Shown here in pieces: positions 48,491-60,909 of a stretch of DNA of 64,000 nt. The notes under the pieces are model-generated. The model was not told the origin of the DNA. It was given only the letters and a program-made list of their open reading frames with translations, and did no database searches. The stretch comes from Piliocolobus tephrosceles (taxonomy: Eukaryota; Chordata; Mammalia; Primates; Cercopithecidae). Both the position numbers and the translations under genes were made by a program. The DNA lies in NCBI RefSeq assembly GCF_002776525.5, contig NW_022326531.1, positions 1,203,624-1,267,623 on the forward strand. The letters are read 5' to 3'. Numbering within the stretch: the first letter of the stretch is position 1; the number at the start of each line of letters is the position of its first letter.

Positions 48491-48834
48491 GTTCCTGTGT
48501 CACACCTTGCCCAGCTGTGGTGGTAATTTTACAGAGGCAAGCCGCAAATATACGAGAAAGAACAAGCTCTCTAAAAATCATCCTCACTAATTTCAGCAGG
48601 AATAAAACTTCATTGCAATTATGAACATTCCATTCTATTTACAGTGGGAGGTCAGGGTGGGAGTACCAGGTAGTGACGATTTGTGAATATCCTCCTTCAA
48701 TGGACTGAAAGCTCTACTAAGGGCAGGTACTTTCTTGCATTCCTCATCACATAATAGGTTTTCAATGAGTATTTGTTAAGTAGAAGAATAAACGCAAACA
48801 AAGCAGAATGGTATGATAGTGAGTAGGACTGGGA

Positions 48835-49200
48835 GCTACCTTGGACTGGGTGATCAGGGAAGGTCTTTTTATAAAGGTGATCTTTAAAATGAGTCAGTAC
48901 AGACAAGAAAGAAGCAATGCTGTTAAGACTTCTGAAAAAAGCAATCCAGGAAGAGGAAATACCAAGTGTGATGTGTGTGGCCTTGCATGGTGGGCTAGAT
49001 GGTTAAAAACTCAATAGTAACTGGCACACAGAAAGAGTGGGATGGGATACAGGGTATGCAAGTAGACGTTGTGAGGTGCAAAGAAACAGATCATTATGAG
49101 CCATGGAAAGGATTTTGGATTTTACTCCATGGGTAATTCAAACCCATTAGCAGGTGGCATGATCTAATGTACACTATAAAAACATAATTCTAGCAATTTT
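48835..49200 (+). mobile_element. Ancient dispersed repeat (same type as 47110-47790)
   Basis: GATCAGGGAAGGTCTTTTTA, AATCCAGGAAGAGGAAATAC, ATTTTGGATTTTACTCCATG and GCAGGTGGCATGATCTAATG form an ordered series found in a common mammalian repeat whose name I cannot give. Confidence 0.45.
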
Positions 49201-51024
49201 GTGAAAAAAATGACCTGTAGAAAAGCAAGGTGTGATAAATCAAATAAAAGATTGCAGAAGTAGAATGAAGGAAAGAAGATGGAAAAAGTGGACTGAATTA
49301 GGATTGTGAGCCATCAGGATTCAAACTTAAAGTTTCTTTGTTTATAATATTTGCTAATAAAAGGGGGAGTGGAGTATAAGATACAGAAAACGGGGCTGAT
49401 TTTCTACTACCATAACACACCTCCTATGATTTAAAAATATAAATCATTGCTATTGTTTTAATATGGTTCCTTCCTATTTCTTTCATATAAAAAATAAAGA
49501 ATATATAACTGCATAATCTCTCAGACAATAACACAGCTTCAAAATAACTGTTGGTTCAAAGGATAAAGTAGCACTTTGTTAAGGGGATCTCATTTTGCAA
49601 GCTATTTTTATTTTTGGCCTACATAGTATTCATGGTCAGCTTTAATATACTCAGATATCATTTCAAAGTATTGTTATTTCTAGGCCTTACTTTAAAGATT
49701 TCAGCCTTAAAAGTATGATTAGAAGAAATTTTGTGAGCATAGTACTTCAAGCCAATTTTTCTCCAAACTTTCTTTCATGCTTTACTTAAGAGATTTCTAG
49801 ACATAAAAAATATTATATTTGCATCTTATGTTACAAAGAGACCAAATGTTCAGTAACTACATACTAGATCACTTTTCTAATCTTTGATAAGAAAAGGCCC
49901 TTAGAGACAGTGAGTCTCCAGAGAAAAATTAAACTATGAGACATTTTTGCATCTCAGATTCTTAACCTAAATTCGTTTCATATTTGATGTCTGGCTACAA
50001 TGAAAACCAAAGCATCCCTGAAAAGGCAAGCTATGTTTATCAATAAAACACAGACATGAATGATGATTATAAAGAAAATAGGAAATTCCCAGACTTTGCC
50101 TTGAGGATAACCACGTAAATTTCTAGACAGGTTTTATAACCTTTTAAATCCTACTTGAATATTCTCTCATTTTCTGCCTCTTGGAGTCATTAATCAGTTT
50201 GCAAATGTAGCCCACGATTGGTATGGATGGGCTAAGTTTCCTATGAGCTGGACACTCTTAACTCTGGGAAAGCTCTAAAATGACCGTATCTTTCAGATTT
50301 CCAATGGGTTCATATGATGCCAGTTCTCCCGAACAAAATAATTGTTTTTCTTTATTCCACTAACACTCAGGAACACTGATTTGTTTGACTTTGAGGTTGA
50401 AAAGACAAGTTTCATCAACATTATAACACTTTCTCGGAATAAATTAAATTTAAAATTTGATTCAAATAAAATATTTTTACAAATGATGTTGCAGCTTCAC
50501 GGTCAACTGTCTTTTCTTTGTTGTTATTGCTGTAGCCTGAAACATCCAGTGTTCTAATTCCAAGGAAAACACTAAATGTCAAATTCATCCTTAATACAGG
50601 ATAAATAGACCATCTGCATCTACGCCTAAATTTTCTTTTGTGGCGAGATCTGAGTCCTTGATAAAGTCATTCTCATACTGATCATTGCACTGAGAATCAC
50701 TCAGCTGCTATTTAGTTTAAGAGCTAGGTTTGAAGCATCTATAATGCATGATGCTAATCCTTAATTTAATAACAAAATTAGCCCAGAATTAAACACAGTT
50801 CCTGCTGAGTTGTGTTATGGTATGAAGAGTACATCCATATCAATCATTCACTACACAAACACCTGTTATCTTCAGCATTACTGGGAACATGTATGTATCT
50901 ACCCTGATGGTGGCAGCAAGTGTTCCTCGTGTTTCTTGCTTTCCCAATGCATATGGTTTAATGAGATGGTATGTACCAGTCTAGTTTGCAGAGCAACTCA
51001 TCCTCTCTTCTCCTAGTGGGTTTT

Positions 51025-51265
51025 CTTTCTAGAATGATGAAAAGCACTCTGAATTTGGAGTTAGATTTAAGTTCAAAACCAGCTCTGAAACATATTGTGT
51101 GATCTTTAGCAAACCATTTAACTATCTTTGTGTCAGTCTGCTTATCTGCCTGATAAAGATAAAAAGAACCCCCTTTTATAGTTTCCATCAAGGTTGATTT
51201 GATACATGTGAAAATGCTTTGGAAATGGAAAGCATTATAAAAAATGCTATTCTGTACTAGTCTGT
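51025..51265 (+). mobile_element. MIR SINE
   Basis: GCACTCTGAATTTGGAGTTA, AAGTTCAAAACCAGCTCTGA, TTAACTATCTTTGTGTCAGT and AAATGCTTTGGAAATGG occur in MIR order. Confidence 0.7.
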
Positions 51266-52284
51266 GAAACAACATCCATAATGACTTGTCCTCTTTCCAT
51301 ACGTAGCCTTCATTCTCCGCAGTGTGCCATAGTGTCTTCCTCATCATTGTTTTCCAGTATTTTACCTCCTATTCTTTATTTTTTTACTTTTCTCCCTCCC
51401 TCTGTGTGTCGGGGTTTCCTTGTCTGCTGTATTTCAGGTCTCAGAGACTTTGGTTTACAAACCATTTGGCTGCCCTACTCATAAGTCACAGTGCTCCTTC
51501 CACTGCCAGATCATCAGTTCTGGCTGGCAAGGATCTTGTTCTTAAACATTATTTTATCCCCATTGTCCAAGCAGCACCTGTCACACAGCAGGTACTGGAT
51601 GGAATGTCAGTGGAAATAATGACCAGTGTACCAACTAAGACCAATTTCAGCATTCCCTTGGGTTTCTGTAATTTGAACCTTGAGTGTCTTATTAACATTT
51701 GACTCCCCTTAACTTCTGCCTATACATTTCTATTTTCAATATTGCCTCTCTTTTACCAGTGTCTTTTCTGTAGATTATGCTGTAATAATCCAGTATGCCT
51801 TTAAACATTTAACGCAATTTACAAGTGAAAGAAAGGGAGTAACATGCAAACTCTCCCCATCTCAAGCTACTACCATCTAAACATTTTAAACAAATGAAGA
51901 ATGAATAAATGTGTGTCTATACAGGAAATTAGAATGTCATTATTTCCATTACAAACTATTTTACTTGCTTTGAAAAATTGTTCAATACAGAGTTCCTGAA
52001 AATACCTAAGCTCCCCTACTACAGATCAACTAAAACTTGTGTTCCACAAATAAGTTTTATTCCTAAACCTACATTTAGGAAAAAAAAGAAATGCATCTAA
52101 CACAGCATTCTGATAATAGGATACACCCCCTAAATGATGTAATCAATCATATGTTTTCACCAAGTCACTGAAGCTGAGAATAAATAACTTTCGGTTCAAA
52201 GATGGGTGCCTTCATGTTTTAGGTAATAGAAGATTAAATAAAACAATATACGTGAAATTGTCTTGTTGACTTAAAAAAAAAATA

Positions 52285-52500
52285 AGCTGTAAAAATGGAA
52301 GAACATAGGCTTTGAAGTAAAATAGACCTGGCTTCAGATTTTGGCTACTTGACATATCCATTGGCTAGTCTTGGGCAAACCACTACACCTCAGTTTCCTC
52401 ACTTGTAAAGTGAGAATGTTAAAATTACCTTGCAATGCTGGGCAAAAGAATCCATAAGGTAAAGTGCTGCTTCCTTGTAAGCACTTCCTAAAAAGTAGCC
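52285..52500 (+). mobile_element. MIR SINE
   Basis: GAACATAGGCTTTGAAGTAA, CCTGGCTTCAGATTTTGGC, TCTTGGGCAAACCACTACAC and CTCAGTTTCCTCACTTGTAA are clear MIR landmarks. Confidence 0.85.
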
Positions 52501-52509
52501 ATTATTAAC

Positions 52510-52635
52510 CATATCATAATTTCTACTAGAACACAAACTCCACATGAACAAGAGGGATCACTGTGTTTTGAATACTTACCACACTACCTGGCACATAGCA
52601 GACACTCAATATATGTTTCTTGAGTAGAGGTAATT
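52510..52635 (+). mobile_element. L2 LINE 3' end
   Basis: ACTAGAACACAAACTCCACA, GATCACTGTGTTTTGAATAC and CTGGCACATAGCAGACACTC, then AATATATGTTTCTTGAG, follow the L2 terminus. Confidence 0.75.
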
Positions 52636-53060
52636 AGGATTAGAGGACAAGAATGACGGTGTATAAAATTGCTCATCCTCCCGAGACTTATCAGTGTCAC
52701 CCCCACGAAAGGGTGTCTAATCCCAAAGGCTATTACATGAACTTTCAGTAAAACCCTTGTCCAGTGAGACTGTATTTGGTATTTTCCAAAACATTTTTAT
52801 TACAAAACTAAAGCAGGATGGGTGTGGAGGGTGGGGAACGCCACTTCTTTTTTAAAAGTAGTGAAATCAATTTGTCTGTTATCTTAAATAAACTGAGGTT
52901 GGTCACAGAATGACCAGAATGACATGTTACTAGTCCCTTTGTCCACTGGAAGTATCTGAGGAGGAAAGGAAGGGCAGGACACCCACCTTCCTATTTAAGC
53001 CCTTGGGGATGTGTGGGTAAATGCATCCCCTTGTAGAAACAAAGAGGATTCATTCCCACT

Positions 53061-53074
53061 CCCCCCCCCCCCCC
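53061..53074. repeat. C14 homopolymer run
   Basis: Fourteen consecutive C. Such runs are rare compared with A/T runs and prone to sequencing error and length change. Confidence 0.95.
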
Positions 53075-53699
53075 TTTTAAAGTTATCTCACATCACTATA
53101 TGTGTCAAAATAGTAAAATCTCAAGGAAGGCCCCTCTCTTAAAGAAACATTTATTTATAACAATGATCTCCTTCCCTGATACCACCACCCCCTAAGATTT
53201 CCCCCTAAAGAAAGCAGATTCAACACGTGCCCTTATCCCTTCCTCCCCTTGAAACTTCACTAAAACAATGTAAAGGGATATTTTAAAAGGCATAATCCCA
53301 GAGAAAACTGAAAAAAGGAAAAGGAGACAACAGCGAGTATATTTTGGAAAAATGCAAAGCAGAGAGCAGGGTGACAAATTTCTCAGCAGTCCCCCAAAAG
53401 GTGAATGATAAAGCAATAGTGGGAAGACCTGATTCACATCACAGAGTCCCCAAAATACTCATGTATTGGCAGCTCTGAGGCGGGGATAAAGAGAGAAGGA
53501 CTTGTTGAAAACCCCATTTAGGAAGAAGTTAGACCTCCCCCCCAACACAGGCCCCTCTCCCATCCTATGTAGCAGGGTGACTACCCTACCTTCACCAATA
53601 GAGGTGCTTGAGGAAGTGGAGACACTAAAGCAGAGTCAGGACTGGGGACAGCAGGTATAGTAGATGACAAAGTACACTACTAGAAACACAGAATTGAAG

Positions 53700-54760
53700 G
53701 TCAAATTTACATACCTTTCCTACAAAGGTTCAAGACTCAAATCAAACCAAAATAGCAGTGGACTTCTTAAGGACAGCAGACGAGTGTCTTCAAAATTCTG
53801 AGGAAAAAGTAATTTCCAATCTGGAATTGTATAGCCATCAGAATTAATGCATGAGGGTTTATAAAGCTATTTTCATGGACAGAGACTTTAAAAACCCTCC
53901 TATGAATGTTTTTTTCTGGAAATTACTGGAAGACATGCTTCCTAAAATGAGAGACTAAACAGTGAAGGACAATGACTTGGAATCCAGGAAACAGAGGGAC
54001 TAACACAAAAGGGAGGCAAAGGAAATTCCAGAATGGTAGTAAAAGGATATCCCATCATGGCAATAGCTTCAGGAAGCCTAGGTTGGAGCAAGTCTAGAAT
54101 GTTCTGAGATATATATATATATTCGATATATATGTATATTCGAGATATATATATATTCAAGATATATATATATATATATATATTCGATGAAATGCCCAAT
54201 ATATTTGACTATATAAAGAAAAAACTTACAACAGAAAGAAGTAATTCAGAGTTGAATTAAACATAAACACATAAAAACAAAAAACAAATTGATGAATTTC
54301 AAGAAAAACAACAGATCGTTCCAGAAAGAAAATGTAAACCCAGTACTTTATCGGATCCAGCTGTAAACAGCATTTACATGGTCATAATCATGTAAACATC
54401 AATCTAACCATAATTATGAAATACCTGAGTTGAGGTGAGATAGGAAGTATGGTGGGAGGCACAGCAGGAAAGGTTGCCAGTTCTTCATCTTCCATAAGTG
54501 GAAGCCAATGGATAGTGCCCAAAACTAAAAACTATATAAACTAAAAGATATTACATAAATATATGATTTGGATATACGGAAGTAAATTCCAAAGGAATCG
54601 GCTCAGACAAAATTGAAAGCAATTGCCTCTTGGGTGTGGAAAAACGCCAGGATGAATGACTGCAATGTTTCATCATAAGCCTTTCGGAACTAAATTAGCT
54701 CTCTAAATTATGTGCTTGGAGCACACTGATAAAAGTAAAAACAAAATTAAAACAAACAAT
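53700..54760 (+). mobile_element. Old L1M-type fragment
   Basis: AAATTCTGAGGAAAAAGTAA, TTTCCAATCTGGAATTGTATA and GGACAATGACTTGGAATCC recall L1M 3' sequence. The right end near 54760 is A-rich. It is strongly diverged, with an AT microsatellite inside. Confidence 0.5.
54105..54185. repeat. (AT)n satellite-like tract with ATTCGA/ATTCAAG spacers
   Basis: Runs of ATATAT are separated by repeated ATTCGATAT or ATTCAAGATAT units, giving a small higher-order repeat. It translates as IYIYI in open frames, which has no meaning. Confidence 0.85.
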
Positions 54761-55059
54761 AGCCCTCCGCAGGCCTTGACACCAAAGAGAAAAGACTTCG
54801 TAGCTGAAGGACTTTGAATATGCTTTACATAGAAAATTGTAAGTGGCGCAATTATACTTCAGGGTTATGGGAGGTAAAGGAGGTGAATGGAGAATGGAAA
54901 TATTCTAACTGCTCAGGCACAGTCTTCCTTTTCCTAAATGTATCCTCAGTAATTCAAAATAGAAGTGGTATAACAAAAATATAAAAAGTGTATACTGAGG
55001 CTAGACCCTGCTTTGAAATGTGAAACTCTTCTGCAATATTGCCTATTAAAACTATACAT

Positions 55060-55320
55060 TTGGGAGGTCAAAGCAGGTGGATCACCAGGTCAAGAGATCG
55101 AGACCATCCCGGCCAACATGGTGAAACCCCATCTCTATTAAAAATGCAAAAAAAAAAAAAAAAAAGCTGGGCATGATGGCACACACCTATAGTCCCAGCT
55201 ACTTGAGAGGCTGAGGCAGGAGAATCACTTGAATCCGGGAGGTGGAGGTTGCAGTGGGCCGAGATGGCGCCATTGCACTCCATTTTTTTGAGATTCTATC
55301 TCAAAAAAAAACAAAAAAAC
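55060..55320 (+). mobile_element. 5'-truncated Alu with target duplication
   Basis: It starts at TTGGGAGGTC, about 37 bases into the Alu consensus, and ends in an A-rich tail. Flanks AAACTATACAT (55049-55059) and AAACTATGCAT (55321-55331) differ at one base. The right end also lacks the usual CAGCCTGGGCGACAGAG block after GCACTCCA. Confidence 0.93.
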
Positions 55321-55331
55321 AAACTATGCAT

Positions 55332-57560
55332 ACAGTTTGCCCAAATCAGTTTGAGTTTATTTTCCATGTTCATTTCAGTCACAAAATCATAGAACCTAGA
55401 TTTCTGTTATTGTCAATTTCATTCAATGATAGTCTGGATTTTGCTTATTTGTATTCTATTGCCTCTGAATGAATGAAAAAGTGAATTTTTTTCTTTTCAC
55501 GTCTTTACTTCTTTACTGATAATAATGGGTATTAACAAACTTTCTAAAAAGACAATATTTGCTTTTGTAGTAAGTATTTCCAATAACTTTCACTTTGGAG
55601 AAAACTGACTTTTTAAAATTTTCATTTCTAACTTTTATTCATCTAATGAAGACAAAAAAGCAATCTTCTCTAACAAAGCCAATCAATTTATTGAGTGCCT
55701 GTATTGTGGAAAGTATTAAACTTGGTAAAAGCAGTTGAAGAACATAGGAAAAGATACTTTCAATCACTAAGAGCCTGTTTAGAGAAAATATACTCTCTAC
55801 ATGTAAAACTTAACACCCTCATTCCTTTCAACTTTACAAAGGGAGGACTCTATGATACATATTATCTAAAGAAAACAAAAACCCTGTATCTAACTCACCA
55901 CAAATACAAAAGGCAACTGTTTTCCAAACTGATTTTCTATATAAATGCCACTGCAAATGAATTTTACATTAAAAGAATTGTAATGTTTTCCTTGAACACT
56001 TTTACATAAGTTTATTTTTGTGCAAGCAAGCAGATAATTAACCAAGTATCACAGAATCCCCCTCAATAAGAATCTACTACACTGAAAGAAAAGTAAAAAG
56101 TATAAACAACATAAAGTTATTTTAACTTACTGTTCTCTGAATTTATAACTAAAAACTCAGAGTTTTTTCATAAGTAACATTCAACATGATTTAAAACCAC
56201 AAAAGTCAGATTTGCTTATCTTGTAAAATTTATACAATCTGTGATTTATCTCCCCCCAACTAAAAGTTATTTCAAAATATAACATCCTTTACTGGACATT
56301 TTAATATTTTTAAAACATGGGGCCTTTTGACTCCTATCTACATGCTACATAGCCAACACCTTTAATAAACAAAAAGTTTGATGAAAGGCCTACGTTCACT
56401 AAATGATAAATGATAAACTCCAGTCTCTATCCTGTCAAATACTAAACTCTGCAAACTTTCAGTGCTAAGTATCTTTATGGCAGTCGTTTATTTTTCCTTT
56501 CCCAGTGATTGGAGGTTTAAAAATATTATGTTACTTATAGTTAGTAAATAAGGGAATTCCATTGCCAAATATTTGTACAAGATAATGGAACAGCTGTCCT
56601 TCTATTAGGAATCCATGGGGAATAAAATACTAACAACCTCAAGAGTACTTGCTGCTGAAAACACATATACACACATAGCCTCTGTTTTAGCTATAGCAGC
56701 ACACACTTGGTAATTTCTGAAGGTCAATCATTCACCACGTCCAATATCTCTCTACAATTTTTTTTTAAAGTCAATAGAATCAGGTCAGCCTGATAGGAAA
56801 AATAAACTAGAACTATAGACCAATGGTTAAAGAAAGAGTCTTGTCTTAGGGACCGTCCCAAATTCACCAGTATCAATAACTACTCAGGACATGCAGAAAT
56901 TTAAGCTCAGATTAAAAATGTACAGTCCTTTGTGCACGCTTGTACTTGAATAAATATTGAAGATTCTTTCTAAAGTTGTATCTTAATTTACTCCCCTTTT
57001 CAGTTTAATTTACATTAATTGCTGAGCTAATTTCTTATTAAAGATGTTGGTGAAATTCAAATTAGTAAGGGTTTGCTTCACGTGATGTTCAAACTACTAG
57101 ACAGAGAGATGTGTTATGCCAGGATGTGCCGGTCTAGCTGAGGGCTACAAGTTCCCAGGGTCAATGATGTACATCATGAGAGGTAAGGCATTAAGGGTCA
57201 GTCAATAAAACATCTAAACACACTAGGGAGGTCACCATGTATATAGTGTCTATTGCCTGGTAAGCTAAGTCAGCTAAAGTGTGCAAGCTCAGCCCTATCT
57301 CAAAAGATTTACAGGCTGTTACTGGTTTCTGAAAAGGGTATCTATACAGATCATTGGGCCATTCCTAAGAATGTGAGACAGGGGTCCCCATTGCCAAAAC
57401 CCACACATGAACATGCAAACAGGAAGGAGCCTTAGCAATATCTCAAGCAACACAGTCAAAATAATACCACACAAAATTCTGACCCTTATTGTGCCTCTCA
57501 CTCAGACCTAACCAAATGTGTCCAGATCCTTCCCAAACAAAAGAGGGGAATGAGTTCACT
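55332..57560. other. Repeat-poor block of intron 4
   Basis: About 2.2 kb with no transposon I can name. AT-rich on the left, with a more mixed composition at about 57060-57540. No exon or conserved frame is recognised; the 104-codon frame at 55695 has no homology I can see and no flanking splice or start context that persuades me. Confidence 0.45.
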
Positions 57561-57577
57561 ATAGTCAGCATCTTTAT

Positions 57578-57879
57578 TTTTATTACATTTTTTTTGGAGA
57601 CAGAGTCTCATTCTTTCACCCAGGTTGGAGTGCTGTGGCAAGACCTTGGCTCACTGCAACCTCCCCATCCCAGGTTCAAGTGATTCTCCTGCCTCAGCCT
57701 CCCAAGTAGCTGGGATTACAGACATGCACCACCATGCTTGGCTAATTTTTGTATTTTTAGTAGAGATGAGGTTTTACCACGTTGGCCAGGCTGGTCTTGA
57801 ACTCTTGACTTCAAGTAATCCACCTGCCTCGGCCTCCCAAAATGCCGGGATTACAGGCGTGAGCCATTACGCCCCGCTA
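57578..57879 (-). mobile_element. Alu, antisense, 17-base target duplication
   Basis: Complete Alu in reverse, flanked by ATAGTCAGCATCTTTAT (57561-57577) and ATAGTTAGCATCTTTAT (57880-57896), one mismatch. The 95-codon plus-strand frame is Alu-encoded. Confidence 0.95.
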
Positions 57880-59139
57880 ATAGTTAGCATCTTTATGAAA
57901 ACACTTTCATAAGACAACAAGTTAGGAAATGAGAAGTTTTAAAAGACGTTTGATTAGGCAGAAAGAAAACTCGTACTATAATAGCTCTCAACAACTTTTT
58001 AGCTTATCTATAACTCTAAGTCCGTGAAAGTATCTCCTTCTAAATCACATTTTTTTATTTTCAAACAAGATATACACTTTATTTTTGTATATTCTCCAGA
58101 ATGATCACAAACCCTATTTGTTAAAAAAGGGTATTAAAGGAAATAGTTTCCTTTAAATTTTACAAATCCACATATATAAATATTTATTACAAGTAAACAG
58201 CTTGCTCTTTTCATTGATAAATAGATTCATGCAAATACACTTTCTTCCTAAATCATAAATATTTTTATTCCCACAGAAAAAAAGTGCAAGAACACTATTA
58301 TTTGTGAATGTAACACTCTGATTCACAGTCATGCTCAATGTTCAGAGAAGAAAAATTATGTATAAACAATGATAAAATTAAATCACCAAACTTGCCAAAA
58401 CATTAGTAATTCAGTCTAAATGATAGAAAGAAGTTTGAATTAACTACAAATGACAGAATAATTATAAAGAAATGCACTCTTGTTACAACAAATATTTGAA
58501 TATAACAATGTTGAAAAGTAAAGAACTGCTTTTATAAATAAACCAATGATGACGTGAGGAAAGCATATCCATTATCTCTAAGTAAATGTTTTTAACATCC
58601 TTGAAAAGTTTATTCGTAAAAATTTGTTCTCCAAGTTTGTTTAAGCAGTTCTACCAGAGTCGTCTGACACTAGTTAACTGTTTATGAAAAGTCTTTTCCC
58701 TGAAGCTGAAAAATCGCTGCAGCGTTCCAAAGAACTCATGTTGTAACCTCAGCAAGGTCCCCTTGGTGCTGGCTTACTTCCCTAAACTCACCTCAGCCCA
58801 GCACCCAGTGTCTAGGTGCCTAATTTAGCTTAGTCACTATATTTTTAGTATCAAGTGTGAACTAAAGACATCTAGATTAATAGAATTTTATTTATAAAGA
58901 GCATCTGGAAAAAATCTAAAACATTAGATGGCCTTCCCCACATGAGTACCTTTATTCGTTCATCAATAAAGGCATATTGTCAGAATTAAAGCATCTCCTC
59001 CATTCTCTCTTCTATCATTACAAAAGGTTATCAAAACGTGATACTCCCTTACTTAGCCAAGAGTAACAAGACCAGGTATCCATTTCTCCCAGGTAGATGA
59101 GCAGAAGGTCCAGGATTAGGGAATAGACCCTCCCATCAG

Positions 59140-59470
59140 GGATACATAGCAAAAGATAGATCAGATCGTGCTTCTGCTCACAAAACTTCAGATCACAGAG
59201 TATGCTTGACATTCAATTTGGCCCCAGTTCACACAGCCAAGTCTCAGCCATATCTGGCACATATCTACCCTAAGACATACATGCGCCTTTCTCCAAACCC
59301 ACTGTGAGCTTTCCAGTCTTATCACAATTGTTCCTTCCACCAGCCTTTGGGTCTTCCAAAGCGCCTTTTTCTCCTGGCCCACTGTCCAACAACCACTCAC
59401 TGCCGCTTGCCCTTCTCCATCACATCTCAGCTCAAATACTTCTTTTGTTAAATGTTCTTAACAGAAGACA
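59140..59470 (+). mobile_element. Possible L2 fossil
   Basis: GTGCTTCTGCTCACAAAAC, CATCACATCTCAGCTCAAAT and ACTTCTTTTGTTAAATG suggest L2; it is diverged. Confidence 0.45.
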
Positions 59471-60909
59471 ACTATTGTTCCTTAGAGTTTTTTTGTTTGT
59501 TTGTTTTTGTTTTTTACAGTACCTTTAAAAACACAAAGAGAGAACGTTTGGAGTGAAAATATTTTCATAATAAAAGGTAAAAAAAACCCTAATTGTCTCC
59601 TTAGAAGTTCTCAGTCTGTGCTTCAACTCAGCTGTGCAAGCCCTACACAGAATGTGAAACTGTAAAATATCTCAAATGCTTGTTTAGTGGAAAAGATACT
59701 GCAATGATTCATATTTTACTTAATTAGAAATTATTTTAAGTTGCTATCATCTAATAAAATTCTGTTATTTTATTAACTCTTTAGAATTGTATTAATATTC
59801 TTCTTAAAAATGTTTCTAAAATGTCATTATTTTAAGGAAATTTGTTGTTTCTAAAGTTTAAAATTTTTAAACTAAAATAATGGCAATATAAAGAAAATTC
59901 AGGAATAACCACTTATTTTAGAATAATTCAAATGCATTGCTTAACAGAAATACAAAGTGATACAACTACAGTGTTAATACATTTTAAATACAATTTAAAC
60001 TATTGTTTCTGTCATCTAAGCTGAGAAGATTTATCTTAGCCTGAGCATGTCACCTGAGCCTATCACCTTTTCTCTGAAAAAGGGAAAAGATATACAGATC
60101 ACAATTCTAAAAATGTGAGTTTTCAAAATTTATGTACTTTCAAGAAAAAGCTTACCTTAACTCATAATCTTATTTAGCCAACAACTTCATTAGACATTGC
60201 ACATAAAGCAAATACTAACCATGTTTTTTTTTTTTTCTAAATATTCCATCTAAAGCTGCTTTCCTCACTGGCTTAAATGACTTAATTCTCTCATCTTTTA
60301 GAAACGCTATCTGCCCTCTTGTTTTAACTCTCTCGACATTTAGGATACTGTTTCCTGAGTCATCTCCTTTTAAATGAATGTTTTCTGGTTTATGTTTGCC
60401 AAAGGAAGTTAGTAGAGAGATACGTGGAAGTAAATGAGAAAGTGAAAACACTGCACAATTGCTAAATTCACCTCAAGGAAGCATTCGCTGAATTGGTGAC
60501 CAGTATTCACAGGTGGAATGAACATTTCAATAGCATGTGCTGCCAGAAAAATACCTGACTTTGAATTTTCCACAAACTCAGGACAGTCACCAAATCAATA
60601 GATATTGAAATATTTTGCTTACATTTAACTAACATTATCTCAAATGTATATATCTAAAAACAATCTATAATAAGGTTTAAAATGCTTGCAGTGACATAGC
60701 ACACCATACAAAAACTTGAATCATTCATATTTCAAACCCTGAAGTAAGACAAAGGTCCAATGACCAGCCAAAATCCTGTCATAAAGACCCAACACTAAGG
60801 CCATGAATATCACACAGTTATCCTGGGCCCGTCTCTGACACAACATTACTTTTGAAGACATCTGCTGACATACTTTCCTGGGGCATCAAAAACCATAAAA
60901 TACTTACAA

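Noticed and set aside
51322..51702. 126-codon plus-strand frame
   Set aside because: Low-complexity Phe/Ser/Leu content from pyrimidine-rich DNA, probably partly L2; no domain or conservation visible.
53942..54199. IYIYI-repeat protein frame
   Set aside because: It is a translation of the AT-rich tandem repeat at 54105-54185.
56680..56720. AGCAGCACACACTTGG phrase recalling part of a U6-type RNA gene
   Set aside because: Only a short chance match; no continuation of U6 sequence and no proper upstream or terminator context.
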